Shown: one piece after another, positions 1 through 9,995 of the stretch | Layout: each line of letters begins with the position of its first letter | Position numbering within the stretch: position 1 is the stretch's first letter | NCBI GenBank assembly: GCA_900473685.1 | Contig: UCNE01000023.1 | Location: 186,001-250,000, forward strand | Source of the DNA: Hyphomicrobiales bacterium | Lineage (GTDB): Bacteria; Pseudomonadota; Alphaproteobacteria; Rhizobiales; Rhizobiaceae | Length of the DNA: 64,000 nucleotides | Direction of reading: 5' to 3' | The notes under the pieces: model-generated | Databases searched by the model: none | Seen by the model: only the letters and a program-made list of their open reading frames with translations | What the model was told of the DNA's origin: nothing | Program-made: the position numbers and the translations under genes

Positions 1-128
1 GTCAGGTCCCGGACCGGGAAAAACGTGCGAAAGCGGATTACATCATCGATACGGGCCATGGACTTGATTCGGCCCGCGACCAGGTGGCGGCGATCGTCCA
101 GCGGCTGACAAGCCAGAAGAGGCCATGA
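1..128 (+). CDS. coaE: Dephospho-CoA kinase, C-terminal end (partial)
   Basis: The window opens inside a gene read in frame 3. The 41 visible codons include ADYIIDTGHGLDSARDQV and end at TGA 126-128. A-D-(Y/F)-I-I-D-T-G is typical of the end of alphaproteobacterial CoaE, which phosphorylates dephospho-CoA in the last step of CoA synthesis. The stop overlaps the dnaQ start (ATGA), so the two are probably co-transcribed. The ATP-binding N-terminus lies outside the window, so the call rests on the tail motif and on the usual coaE-dnaQ pairing in Rhizobiales. Confidence 0.75.
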   Translation, partial: QVPDREKRAKADYIIDTGHGLDSARDQVAAIVQRLTSQKRP

Positions 129-832
129 TGCGCGAAATCATTTTCGATACGGAAACGACAGGTCTCGACAACAAGCTCGACCGCGTCATCGAAATCGGCG
201 GTGTCGAACTCGACAATCATTTCCCGACGGGCCGGACATTTCACGTCTATATCAATCCCGGCGACCGCAAGGTGCATCCGGATGCCTTGGCGATCCACGG
301 CATCTCGGACGAATCGCTGAAGGATAAGCCGAACTTTGCCGGCATTGTCGAGGAACTGCTCGAATTTTTCGGCGATGCGCGCTGGGTCGCGCACAATGCG
401 ACCTTCGACATGGGGTTCATGAACGCCGAATTTGCCCGGCTCGGTCTGCCGGCGATCACCAATGATGTGGTTACCGACACGCTGGCATTGGCCCGCCGCA
501 AACATCCGATGGGTCCAAATTCGCTCGATGCACTATGCCGGCGTTATGGCGTGGACAACTCGCACCGCGCCAAGCACGGCGCATTGCTCGACTCCGAACT
601 TCTCGCGGAAGTCTATATCGAGCTGATCGGCGGCCGCCAGACGACATTCGGTCTGCATTCCAGCGACGGCAACGGCCAGACGTCGGATGTGGATGATGTC
701 ATCGTGGTCGCAGGCCAAAGGCCGCATCCACTCGGCTCCCGGCTGACTTCGGAAGAGGCGGAAGCGCACACTGCGCTGGTCGCCAAGATGGGCGCGAAAG
801 CCATCTGGGCCAAATACGACGGCGCCAAATAA
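125..832 (+). CDS. dnaQ: DNA polymerase III epsilon subunit (3'-5' proofreading exonuclease)
   Basis: The 235-residue protein begins with the DnaQ/DEDD exonuclease signature: ExoI IIFDTETTGLD at residues 5-15, ExoII around VAHNATFDMGFMN near residue 90, and ExoIII around HGALLDSELLAEVY near residue 155. The length fits a normal epsilon subunit; the last 50 residues would carry the segment that binds the polymerase alpha subunit. The start overlaps the coaE stop by four bases; a second ATG follows directly at 128, so either may be used. Its role is to remove misincorporated nucleotides at the replication fork. The hairpin downstream ends the opposing secB transcript. Confidence 0.95.
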   Translation: MMREIIFDTETTGLDNKLDRVIEIGGVELDNHFPTGRTFHVYINPGDRKVHPDALAIHGISDESLKDKPNFAGIVEELLEFFGDARWVAHNATFDMGFMNAEFARLGLPAITNDVVTDTLALARRKHPMGPNSLDALCRRYGVDNSHRAKHGALLDSELLAEVYIELIGGRQTTFGLHSSDGNGQTSDVDDVIVVAGQRPHPLGSRLTSEEAEAHTALVAKMGAKAIWAKYDGAK

Positions 833-858
833 AAATGCCCGGTCGATGACCGGGCATT
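833..858 (-). terminator. Rho-independent terminator of secB
   Basis: Perfect 11-bp inverted repeat (AATGCCCGGTC at 834-844, GACCGGGCATT at 848-858) with a 3-nt loop. On the minus strand the stem is followed by a T run, so it works as a terminator for secB. On the plus strand no T run follows, so it would end dnaQ transcripts less well. Confidence 0.8.
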
Positions 859-888
859 GATGCAGTGTATCTGGCGGTAGCTGCCGGA

Positions 889-1380
889 TCAGTTCGCGGT
901 CGTGGAAACCTGCGAACGAACTTTTTCTTCAGCCATGCGCTGAGTGAACATCTGGGCAAAATCGATCGGGTCGATCATCAACGGCGGGAAGCCGCCGTTG
1001 CGCGTCGCGTCGGAAACGATCTGGCGGGCAAACGGGAAGAGCAGGCGCGGGCACTCGATGAAGAGCAGCGGCAGCATGTGTTCCTGCGGAAAGCCTGTAA
1101 CGCGGAAAACGCCGCCATAGGACAGTTCGACATTGAACAGCATCTTGTCGCCGTCCTTGGCTTCAGCGTTCAGCGTCAGGATGACGTCGAATTCCGCATC
1201 CGACAACGGATTGGCATTGACGTTGACATTGATGTTGATCGCCGGTGCCTTTTCGCGCGCCTGAAGCGAACGCGGTGCGCCCGGGTTCTCGAACGAAAGG
1301 TCCTTGATGTACTGGGCCAGGATATTCAGGGACGGGCTCTCAGCAGCGCCGCCGTTGGCAGTGGATGCAGTATCGGTCAT
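889..1380 (-). CDS. secB: Protein-export chaperone SecB
   Basis: The 163-residue product has the SecB core, including [31 protein letters not shown] and [19 protein letters not shown]. SecB is a tetrameric cytosolic chaperone that keeps pre-proteins unfolded and hands them to SecA. The start MTDTAST at 1380 is preferred because an AAGGAAAAGG ribosome site lies just upstream; in-frame ATGs at 1425 and 1401 would add residues unlike the family. The acidic C-terminal region is typical of alphaproteobacterial SecB. The gene is transcribed towards dnaQ and ends at a strong terminator. Confidence 0.95.
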   Translation of the reverse strand: MTDTASTANGGAAESPSLNILAQYIKDLSFENPGAPRSLQAREKAPAININVNVNANPLSDAEFDVILTLNAEAKDGDKMLFNVELSYGGVFRVTGFPQEHMLPLLFIECPRLLFPFARQIVSDATRNGGFPPLMIDPIDFAQMFTQRMAEEKVRSQVSTTAN

Positions 1381-1458
1381 AAGGCCTTTTCCTTCGGACA
1401 TGAAATTTGGTGACGCATCTAGCATTTCGCACCAGGGCTTACAACCCGGTGCCGCCGT

Positions 1459-1986
1459 TCACTTGAGGCGGTCGCGCTCGTTCGGATCGGTGCGGCCCCG
1501 GCCATAGGTGCGCGAAAATTCGTCGTCATCAAGATCGATGACATTCGGACCGGCACGGTGTCCTGTGTCCTGACCTGCCGCCGGTCCCCGGGAAAATCCG
1601 CGAGGCCCGGCCGCCATTCCGGTGGTGACGATCGTCAACCGGTTCTTGATCAGCGACCAGCCCAGATCCCTGACGGCCGGTATGAAGAGAAGCAGTCCGA
1701 TGATGTCGCTGATGAAGCCGGGAATGATCAGCAGGAAAGCCGCGACGACGATCATCACGCCATGAACGAGTTGCCGCCCCGGATCGGTCCCGGTCTGCGA
1801 GGCCTGCTGGATCTTCCTGAGGACGCCGAAACCCTGGATGCGCAACAGCACTGCGCCGGCGATAATACTGGCCAGAACCAGAAGCAGCGTCATGCCGACG
1901 CCGATTTCGCGGCCGACAAAAATGAACGCTGCGATCTCAGCCAGCGGCATGAAAAGAAAGAGGATCGGTATTATCAGGGAACGCAT
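1459..1986 (-). CDS. fxsA: FxsA family inner-membrane protein
   Basis: The 175-residue product has the FxsA pattern: a hydrophobic N-terminus (LIIPILFLFMPLAEIAAFI), the conserved G-x2-I-G-V-G-x-T-L region, a second hydrophobic block and the IIPGFISDIIG motif. About three to four membrane segments occupy residues 1-110; the tail is polar and probably cytoplasmic. FxsA in E. coli is known for suppressing phage T7 exclusion; its normal function is unclear. ATG at 1986 is chosen; a GTG at 1995 is an alternative. It is divergent from the Tim44-like gene. Confidence 0.88.
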   Translation of the reverse strand: MRSLIIPILFLFMPLAEIAAFIFVGREIGVGMTLLLVLASIIAGAVLLRIQGFGVLRKIQQASQTGTDPGRQLVHGVMIVVAAFLLIIPGFISDIIGLLLFIPAVRDLGWSLIKNRLTIVTTGMAAGPRGFSRGPAAGQDTGHRAGPNVIDLDDDEFSRTYGRGRTDPNERDRLK

Positions 1987-2125
1987 TGTGCTCACTCAGA
2001 GGTAAGATGCGCCGGTTTCAAGCGAACCGGCAATTGCAAAGAAGTGATATAGCCATTTGAATGATCGTGTCATGCAGACTATATGGGATGATCGCACGGC
2101 ATATTAACAGCGGTTCTGGGTGGAA

Positions 2126-2824
2126 ATGGGCTCTTTCGACTTCGTCACATTGTTTTTCTTGGTCGCCGCGGTGATCATATTCCTCCAACTGCGCAGCGTC
2201 CTGGGCAAGAGGACCGGCAACGAACGTCCGCCGGTTGATCCCTATTCGCCGCGCGAAGCCGCTGATGGTCCGGAGGCTTCCGGCAAGGTGGTGCAATTGC
2301 CACGCCGTGATGGCGCCGGCGAAGAGATTTCCCGCTACGCCGAAATCGACGCCTTCACCAAGGCAGGCACGCCGCTGAACGACGCGCTGCGCCGGATGGC
2401 CGACGCCGACCCGTCCTTCGATCCGAAGGAATTCGTCAACGGCGCCAAGATGGCCTATGAGATGATCGTCATGGCTTTTGCCGATGGCGATCGCAAGACG
2501 CTCAAGGGTCTCCTGTCCCGCGACGTCTATGACGGCTTTGATGCGGCAATTTCCGAACGCGAAAGCAAGGGCGAAATGGTCAAGTCCACCTTCGTCGGCA
2601 TCGAGAAGGCGGATATGGTGCATGCCGAGATCAAGGACAGCGAAGCCAACATCACGCTGCGCATCATCAGCCAGCTGATTTCGGCGACCTATGACAAGGC
2701 CGGCGCGATCGTCGATGGCGATGCCGAAGCAGTTTCCGAGGTCAACGACCTCTGGACCTTCTCGCGCGATACCCGTTCCCGCGATCCGAACTGGAAATTG
2801 ATCGCGACGGAATCGGAAAACTGA
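2126..2824 (+). CDS. Tim44/TimA family adaptor protein
   Basis: The 232-residue protein has one N-terminal membrane segment (about residues 8-22, VTLFFLVAAVIIFLQL), a polar linker, and a C-terminal Tim44-like domain (about 85-230) that includes DPSFDPKEFVNGAKMAYEM and ends with RDPNWKLIATESE. The domain resembles mitochondrial Tim44; in alphaproteobacteria such proteins are described as membrane-tethered TimA-like adaptors of uncertain role. ATG at 2126 is preferred to the GTG at 2120. mltA follows after 23 bases, so the two are likely one transcript, which hints at an envelope role. Confidence 0.85.
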   Translation: MGSFDFVTLFFLVAAVIIFLQLRSVLGKRTGNERPPVDPYSPREAADGPEASGKVVQLPRRDGAGEEISRYAEIDAFTKAGTPLNDALRRMADADPSFDPKEFVNGAKMAYEMIVMAFADGDRKTLKGLLSRDVYDGFDAAISERESKGEMVKSTFVGIEKADMVHAEIKDSEANITLRIISQLISATYDKAGAIVDGDAEAVSEVNDLWTFSRDTRSRDPNWKLIATESEN

Positions 2825-2847
2825 TCAGGACTTAAGGCACGGCGGCG

Positions 2848-3957
2848 ATGGATTTCGATTTGCAACGGGTCGACTTTTCCGACCTTCCCGGTTGGCTTGC
2901 CGACGATCCATCACCGCTTCTGCCGGCGCTTGAGCGCTGTCGCCGGCAGGTTACGGAGGTCAAGCCGCACAAGACGGCATCGCTTGGTATTTCCACCGCC
3001 GACCTGATGCCTGCCTATGAGGCGGCTGAAAAGACACGGCCGCACGATGAGGCCGAAGCCCGTGCTTTCTTCGAAGAGCATTTTGCTCCATTCAAGATTG
3101 TCCGTCACGATGGCAAGCCCGGCTTCGTCACTGCTTTTTTCGAGCCCGAAGTTCTGGTCAGTGCGACACAGGACGAGACCTTCCGTTTTCCTTTTTATAG
3201 CCGTCCGCACGATCTCGTCGAGATCGATGACATCAACCGTCCCGGCGGCATGGACCCGTATTTTGCTTTTGGGCAGCAGACGGATGGGACGATTTCCGAG
3301 TATCCGGATCGCAAGGCCATCGAACAGGGATATCTTGCCGGGCGCGGGCTGGAGATCGCCTATGCCAGATCCAAGACCGATGTGTTCTTTGCCCATGTTC
3401 AGGGTGCCGCCCGGCTGGTCTTTCCCGATGGTTCGATGCAGCGGGTAACCTATGCCGCCAAGACCGGCCATTATTTCTCCGCCACCGGCAAGCTTCTGAT
3501 CGAGCGCGGCAAGATCGATGCTGCAACCGTGTCCATGCAGACGATCAAGCAATGGCTGGACGATCATCCGGATGAGGCAGATGAAGTGCTGTGGCACAAT
3601 CGTTCCTTCATCTTTTTCCGCGAAGCGGAGGTTGACGATACCGGGCTTGGACCGGTCGCAGCAGCCAAGGTGGCGCTGGAGCCGGGCCGCTCGCTGGCTG
3701 TCGACCGGCTCATCCACACCTTCGGGGTTCCGTTTTTCATCTCGAGCGACAGCCTGACCTCGATCGAGGGTGGCCATCCGTTCCGCCGGCTGATGCTGGC
3801 GCTCGATACCGGGTCGGCGATCGTGGGTCCTGCACGCGGCGATATCTTCACCGGCTCCGGCGACGAGGCAGGACAGTTGGCCGGTGCCGTGCGAAACGAC
3901 GCCGATTTTTTCATTTTCATCCCGAAGGCCGCGGCGGCAAGATACGGTCATGGCTAA
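2848..3957 (+). CDS. mltA: Murein transglycosylase A (MltA family)
   Basis: The 369-residue protein has the MltA barrel in the middle (GYLAGRGLEIAYARSKTDVF, near residue 160) and the 3D domain at the end, with LALDTGSAIVGPARGDIF followed by GSGDEAGQLAG, where the catalytic Asp lies in this family. MltA cleaves glycan strands to 1,6-anhydro-MurNAc ends, the substrates that feed wall recycling. Unlike the E. coli lipoprotein, the visible N-terminus (MDFDLQRVDFSDLPGWL) has no signal peptide or lipobox, and there is little room upstream for one. The stop overlaps the next start by eight bases. Confidence 0.93.
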   Translation: MDFDLQRVDFSDLPGWLADDPSPLLPALERCRRQVTEVKPHKTASLGISTADLMPAYEAAEKTRPHDEAEARAFFEEHFAPFKIVRHDGKPGFVTAFFEPEVLVSATQDETFRFPFYSRPHDLVEIDDINRPGGMDPYFAFGQQTDGTISEYPDRKAIEQGYLAGRGLEIAYARSKTDVFFAHVQGAARLVFPDGSMQRVTYAAKTGHYFSATGKLLIERGKIDAATVSMQTIKQWLDDHPDEADEVLWHNRSFIFFREAEVDDTGLGPVAAAKVALEPGRSLAVDRLIHTFGVPFFISSDSLTSIEGGHPFRRLMLALDTGSAIVGPARGDIFTGSGDEAGQLAGAVRNDADFFIFIPKAAAARYGHG

Positions 3958-4522
3958 GGGAAAGAAGCTTACCAGCGAAGATCGCATCCTCTGGGGCAAG
4001 GTCGCCCGCACCACCCGCCCACTGCCCGGGCGCATGGATGAGCTTGCGGAGTTCGAGGAGCCCAAACCCGAGCCTCAGCCGGAAAAACTGCCGATGCCGG
4101 TGATCCGGGAAGGCAAGTCACTCGCCGACGCCTTCGGTGCTGCTCCACCACCGGAAGCCCCGAAACGCCCCGCCCGTTTACACCATCCGCTTGAAAAGCC
4201 GGTGAAGCGCAAGCTCGCCAAGGGTCATCTGGCCATCGAAGGCCGGATCGACCTGCATGGCATGATCCAGAGTGAGGCACATGGCCTGCTCTTACATTTC
4301 CTGATGCGGGCCTATGATAGTGGCCTGCGGCATGTGCTTGTCATCACCGGCAAGGGGACGTCGCTGGGCAGCGACGGCGCCCTCAAGCGGGCGGTGCCGA
4401 TGTGGTTTTCGCTGCCGGAATTCCGCATGCTGATCTCGTCCTACGAACCGGCCGCCCGCAACCATGGTGGCGACGGCGCGCTTTACGTCCGCCTGTCGCG
4501 CCCGAGAGGCATGGCCCCATGA
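3950..4522 (+). CDS. Smr/MutS2-domain protein
   Basis: The 190-residue protein starts MAKGKKLTSEDRILWGKVAR, has a proline-rich charged linker (about 35-90), then a Smr domain with the hallmark IDLHGMIQSEAH near residue 100, GLRHVLVITGKGT, and ARNHGGDGALYVRLSRP at the end. Smr domains are found as nucleases in MutS2 and stand-alone proteins; the substrate here is unknown. The start at 3950 overlaps the mltA stop, and the stop overlaps the next ATG, giving a tightly coupled operon from the Tim44-like gene to the XRE gene. Confidence 0.9.
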   Translation: MAKGKKLTSEDRILWGKVARTTRPLPGRMDELAEFEEPKPEPQPEKLPMPVIREGKSLADAFGAAPPPEAPKRPARLHHPLEKPVKRKLAKGHLAIEGRIDLHGMIQSEAHGLLLHFLMRAYDSGLRHVLVITGKGTSLGSDGALKRAVPMWFSLPEFRMLISSYEPAARNHGGDGALYVRLSRPRGMAP

Positions 4523-4893
4523 CCCCCTTCGGCGACGCGGTGCGTCGGCTACGGCAAAAGAAGGGTGTTTCGCAAAAACAGATGGCAACGGCGATCGGCG
4601 TATCGCCCGCTTATCTTTCGGCACTGGAGCACGGCAAGCGCGGCGCGCCGAGTTTTGAGTTCCAGCAAAGGGTTGCCGGTTACTTCAATGTCATCTGGGA
4701 TGATGCCGACGAACTGTTCGGAATTGCCGCCATTTCCGATCCAAAAGTGGTGCTGGATACCGCTGGTCTACCGTCGGCGCATACAGCCTTTGCCAATCGG
4801 CTCGCGGGCCGCATCCGTGGCTTATCCGGCGAAACCATCCGCATCCTGGAAGATGTTTTGGAAAAAGCCCGCTTTCCTGATAAGGAACTCTGA
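4519..4893 (+). CDS. XRE-family helix-turn-helix regulator
   Basis: The 124-residue protein begins with a Cro/CI helix-turn-helix (about residues 5-60: AVRRLRQKKGVSQKQMATAI, then SPAYLSALEHGKRGAPSF). The tail (RLAGRIRGLSGETIRILED) is helical and may mediate dimerisation. The ATG overlaps the Smr stop (ATGA). It lies just upstream of gyrB in the same direction, with a likely separate gyrB promoter between them. Targets are unknown. Confidence 0.88.
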   Translation: MTPFGDAVRRLRQKKGVSQKQMATAIGVSPAYLSALEHGKRGAPSFEFQQRVAGYFNVIWDDADELFGIAAISDPKVVLDTAGLPSAHTAFANRLAGRIRGLSGETIRILEDVLEKARFPDKEL

Positions 4894-4932
4894 TGATCCC
4901 CTGATTTCTGCCGCTTTCAGGCTGCATGGGAT

Positions 4933-4960
4933 TTGGAACTATGGACAAAATCCCTATATT
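4933..4960 (+). promoter_or_regulatory. Candidate sigma-70-type promoter of gyrB
   Basis: TTGGAA at 4933-4938 and TATATT at 4955-4960 with a 16-bp spacer, about 80 bp before the gyrB start. A good match to a housekeeping promoter by eye only. Confidence 0.45.
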
Positions 4961-5021
4961 CGGGGAGCGCCATCGAGGGGTGATTCGCACGGAATCCGAG
5001 CCCGTAGACATGGCATCGTAA

Positions 5022-7478
<2,457 letters not shown>

Positions 7479-7509
7479 AGCAGGCGGCTGTCGCTTCGTC
7501 GTCTTATTG

Positions 7510-7549
7510 AAAACCGCGCCTTCCAGATCTGGAGGGCGCGGTTTTCTTT
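7510..7549. terminator. Long bidirectional terminator after gyrB
   Basis: A 16-bp stem (arms from AAAACCGCGCC and GGGCGCGGTTTT, inner pairs TTCCA/TGGAG with one G-T pair) encloses a 4-nt loop, with a T-rich stretch on the plus side and an A run on the other. It separates gyrB from the convergent nitroreductase gene. Confidence 0.85.
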
Positions 7550-7556
7550 TGTCAGC

Positions 7557-8159
7557 TTATTCGGCGATGAAGGTGCCGTTGAAAGCGATCTCGGCAAGCG
7601 GACGGCGCGGGCTTGGCGTTTCGCGGGCCTGCAGGAAGTCGGGCAGCTGCGCCTTGTCGCCGAGGCGGCCAATGGCGGCAGCGGCTTCAACGCGGTAACC
7701 GCCGGGGATACCGAGGATCTCCACTGCCTTGTCGAAATGCAGGCCGGTCATGCCATGCGCCTGGAAGCCGAGCAGATGGGCCTGATGGGCGATCGCGCCC
7801 CAGGCAGCACCGGTATCGAAGCTGTGGCTGTAGGACAGGGCCTCTTCGGCCGCACCCGGTGCGGCGAAGTGGGTCTTCGAAACCAGGATGACCAATGCCG
7901 AGGCGGATTTCGCCCAGCTCTGGTTGAACTCGTTGAGGATCGGGAAGATCCGGTCCCACTGTTCGGTGCCGCGCAGCGCATAGACGAAGCGCCACGGCTG
8001 GGAGTTGTAGGCGGAAGGCGCCCAGCGGCCGGCTTCCAGAATGGTCAGCAGTTCGGTTTCGGAAATGGTCTCACTGGTGAAGGCGCGCGGCGACCAACGA
8101 TTGAGAAAACTCGGCTCGATGGGATAGTCTGCCTGGCGGTAGTTGCTGGTGGTGGTCAT
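7557..8159 (-). CDS. Nitroreductase family FMN-dependent oxidoreductase
   Basis: The 200-residue protein carries the nitroreductase signature RWSPRAFTSE near residue 22 and APSAYNSQPWRF near residue 52, where FMN binds, and an AWGAIAHQAHLLGFQAHGM helix typical of the fold. Such homodimeric flavoenzymes use NAD(P)H to reduce nitro compounds, quinones or enones; the physiological substrate cannot be read from sequence. It is divergent from the GabD-like gene, and the intergenic region has two inverted repeats that could be operator sites. No regulator gene sits beside it. Confidence 0.9.
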   Translation of the reverse strand: MTTTSNYRQADYPIEPSFLNRWSPRAFTSETISETELLTILEAGRWAPSAYNSQPWRFVYALRGTEQWDRIFPILNEFNQSWAKSASALVILVSKTHFAAPGAAEEALSYSHSFDTGAAWGAIAHQAHLLGFQAHGMTGLHFDKAVEILGIPGGYRVEAAAAIGRLGDKAQLPDFLQARETPSPRRPLAEIAFNGTFIAE

Positions 8160-8234
8160 GGCATGTTCCTGTCTTGGGAGGTCGGAGGGCCGGAATTCGA
8201 TAAGCGGACGAAGTCCGCATATAGCGATTGGATA

Positions 8235-8260
8235 GTCTGGTAATAGACTCCAGTTTGGAG
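8235..8260. promoter_or_regulatory. Pair of adjacent inverted repeats (possible operators)
   Basis: AGTCT-N6-AGACT (about 8235-8250) abuts CTCCA-GTT-TGGAG (8248-8260) in the 261-bp gap between the divergent nitroreductase and aldehyde dehydrogenase genes. Their position near the nitroreductase start suggests a repressor site. The protein that binds is unknown. Confidence 0.35.
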
Positions 8261-8354
8261 ACGGACTGTTTCTAATTTGACGACAGCGGCCAGGCGCGTT
8301 GGTCGACTGCCGGGCGCGCGGCGAAACAGACTGCAGAAACGCTCTTCTGGGTTA

Positions 8355-8384
8355 TTGTCGAACGCCAGAAAAAAGTTGTATAAG
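8355..8384 (+). promoter_or_regulatory. Candidate promoter of the gabD-like gene
   Basis: TTGTCG at 8355-8360 and TATAAG at 8379-8384 with an 18-bp spacer, about 37 bp before the chosen start. If real, it argues against a longer protein starting at 8277. Confidence 0.4.
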
Positions 8385-8420
8385 TTCTGTAGATTTTCCG
8401 AAGCAAAGGATTTGCTGCTG

Positions 8421-9881
8421 ATGACCGTAACCTTGAAAGACCCTTCGCTGTTTCGCCAGGCCGCGCTCGTCGGCGAAAACTGGATCGAAGCCGATCCGAA
8501 AAATGCCATCGAGGTGAACAATCCAGCGACTGGAGAGATCATCGGCCGTGTGCCGAAGCTCGGTGCAGCAGAAACAAAGGCGGCCATCGAGGCCGCACGG
8601 ATCGCGCAGAAGGGCTGGGCCGCAAGGACAGCTAAGGATCGCTGCGCCGTCTTGCGCAAATGGTACGACCTGATGATCGAGAACAAGGATGATCTCGGAC
8701 GCATCCTGACGCTTGAACAGGGCAAGCCGCTGGCGGAAGCGACCGGCGAAATTGTCTATGGTGCCAGCTTCATCGAATGGTTTGCCGAGGAAGGCCGCCG
8801 TATCTATGGCGACATGATACCGGGTCATCAGCCGGACAAGCGTATCATGGTGATGAAGCAGCCGATCGGCGTCGTCGCGGCGATCACACCGTGGAATTTC
8901 CCCAATGCAATGATCACCCGCAAGGCCGGTCCCGCGTTTGCCGCCGGTTGCGCCATGGTTCTGAAGCCGGCGTCGCAGACACCGTTCTCGGCCATTGCCA
9001 TCGCGGTTCTGGCTGAGCGTGCCGGCCTGCCGAAGGGCCTGTTCAGCGTCATCACCGGTTCGGCCGCGGCTATCGGTGCGGAAATGACCTCCAACCCGAT
9101 CGTCCGCAAGCTGACCTTCACCGGCTCGACGGAAATTGGCACCGAACTCTACAAGCAGAGCGCCCCGACCATCAAGAAACTCGGTTTGGAACTCGGCGGT
9201 AATGCACCTTTCATCGTGTTTGATGATGCCGATCTCGATGCGGCCGTCGATGGCGCGCTGATCGCCAAATACCGCAACAACGGCCAGACCTGCGTCTGCG
9301 CCAACCGTATCTATGTTCAGGACGGTGTCTATGATGCCTTCGCTGAAAAGCTGGCAACAGCGGTCGGCAAGCTGAAGACCGGCAACGGTTTTGATGAGGG
9401 GGTCATTCTTGGGCCGCTGATCGACAAGGCAGCGCTGAACAAGGTCGAAGAGCACATTGCCGACGCCCTAAAAAAGGGTGCACGCATTCTGCAGGGCGGC
9501 AAGCCGCACGCGCTCGGTGGCACCTTCTTCGAGGCAACGATTCTGGCCGATGTCACAAAGGACATGGCGGTAGCGAAGGAAGAAACCTTCGGTCCGCTGG
9601 CGCCGTTGTTCCGCTTCAAGTCCGAGGCAGATGTCATCGAGCAGGCCAACGATACCGAATTCGGTCTCGCCTCCTATTTCTATGCCAAGGATCTGTCGCG
9701 CGTCTTCCGGGTCGCTGAAGCGTTGGAATACGGCATGGTCGGCGTCAATACCGGCCTGATCTCGACGGCTGAAGCACCATTCGGCGGGGTCAAGCTCTCC
9801 GGTCTTGGCCGTGAAGGCTCGAAATATGGCATCGAGGAATTCACCGAGATCAAATATGTCTGCCTCGGCGGCATCGCCTGA
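8421..9881 (+). CDS. gabD: NAD(P)+-dependent succinate-semialdehyde dehydrogenase-like aldehyde dehydrogenase
   Basis: The 486-residue protein has the aldehyde dehydrogenase signatures: TPWNFPNAMITRKAGPA near 158, the catalytic Glu in LELGGNAPFIVFDDADLD near 255, the catalytic Cys in NNGQTCVCANRIYVQ near 290, and EETFGPLAPLFRF near 385. The closest family by motif is GabD, which oxidises succinate semialdehyde to succinate. ATG at 8421 gives the family N-terminus; an open frame runs further up to 8277 but adds atypical residues. The neighbouring HpaI-type aldolase produces aldehydes, so this enzyme may oxidise its product, but a terminator separates the two genes. Confidence 0.88.
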   Translation: MTVTLKDPSLFRQAALVGENWIEADPKNAIEVNNPATGEIIGRVPKLGAAETKAAIEAARIAQKGWAARTAKDRCAVLRKWYDLMIENKDDLGRILTLEQGKPLAEATGEIVYGASFIEWFAEEGRRIYGDMIPGHQPDKRIMVMKQPIGVVAAITPWNFPNAMITRKAGPAFAAGCAMVLKPASQTPFSAIAIAVLAERAGLPKGLFSVITGSAAAIGAEMTSNPIVRKLTFTGSTEIGTELYKQSAPTIKKLGLELGGNAPFIVFDDADLDAAVDGALIAKYRNNGQTCVCANRIYVQDGVYDAFAEKLATAVGKLKTGNGFDEGVILGPLIDKAALNKVEEHIADALKKGARILQGGKPHALGGTFFEATILADVTKDMAVAKEETFGPLAPLFRFKSEADVIEQANDTEFGLASYFYAKDLSRVFRVAEALEYGMVGVNTGLISTAEAPFGGVKLSGLGREGSKYGIEEFTEIKYVCLGGIA

Positions 9882-9923
9882 TTTTCCAGTCAGGACCTGA
9901 TCTGCCAGTCAGGTTTTGGAACG

Positions 9924-9955
9924 AACCGGCCGGATAACTCTGGCCGGTTTTTTCG
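9924..9955 (+). terminator. Rho-independent terminator after the gabD-like gene
   Basis: Perfect 8-bp stem AACCGGCC (9924-9931) and GGCCGGTT (9942-9949) with a 10-nt loop and a run of six Ts. Confidence 0.85.
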
Positions 9956-9995
9956 TTTGACGATACAAAGCCATAAAAGACAGCAGGAGACAGCC

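Noticed and set aside
8277-8420. N-terminal extension of the GabD-like protein
   Set aside because: The extra 48 residues do not look like the family, and a plausible promoter (8355-8384) lies inside this stretch.
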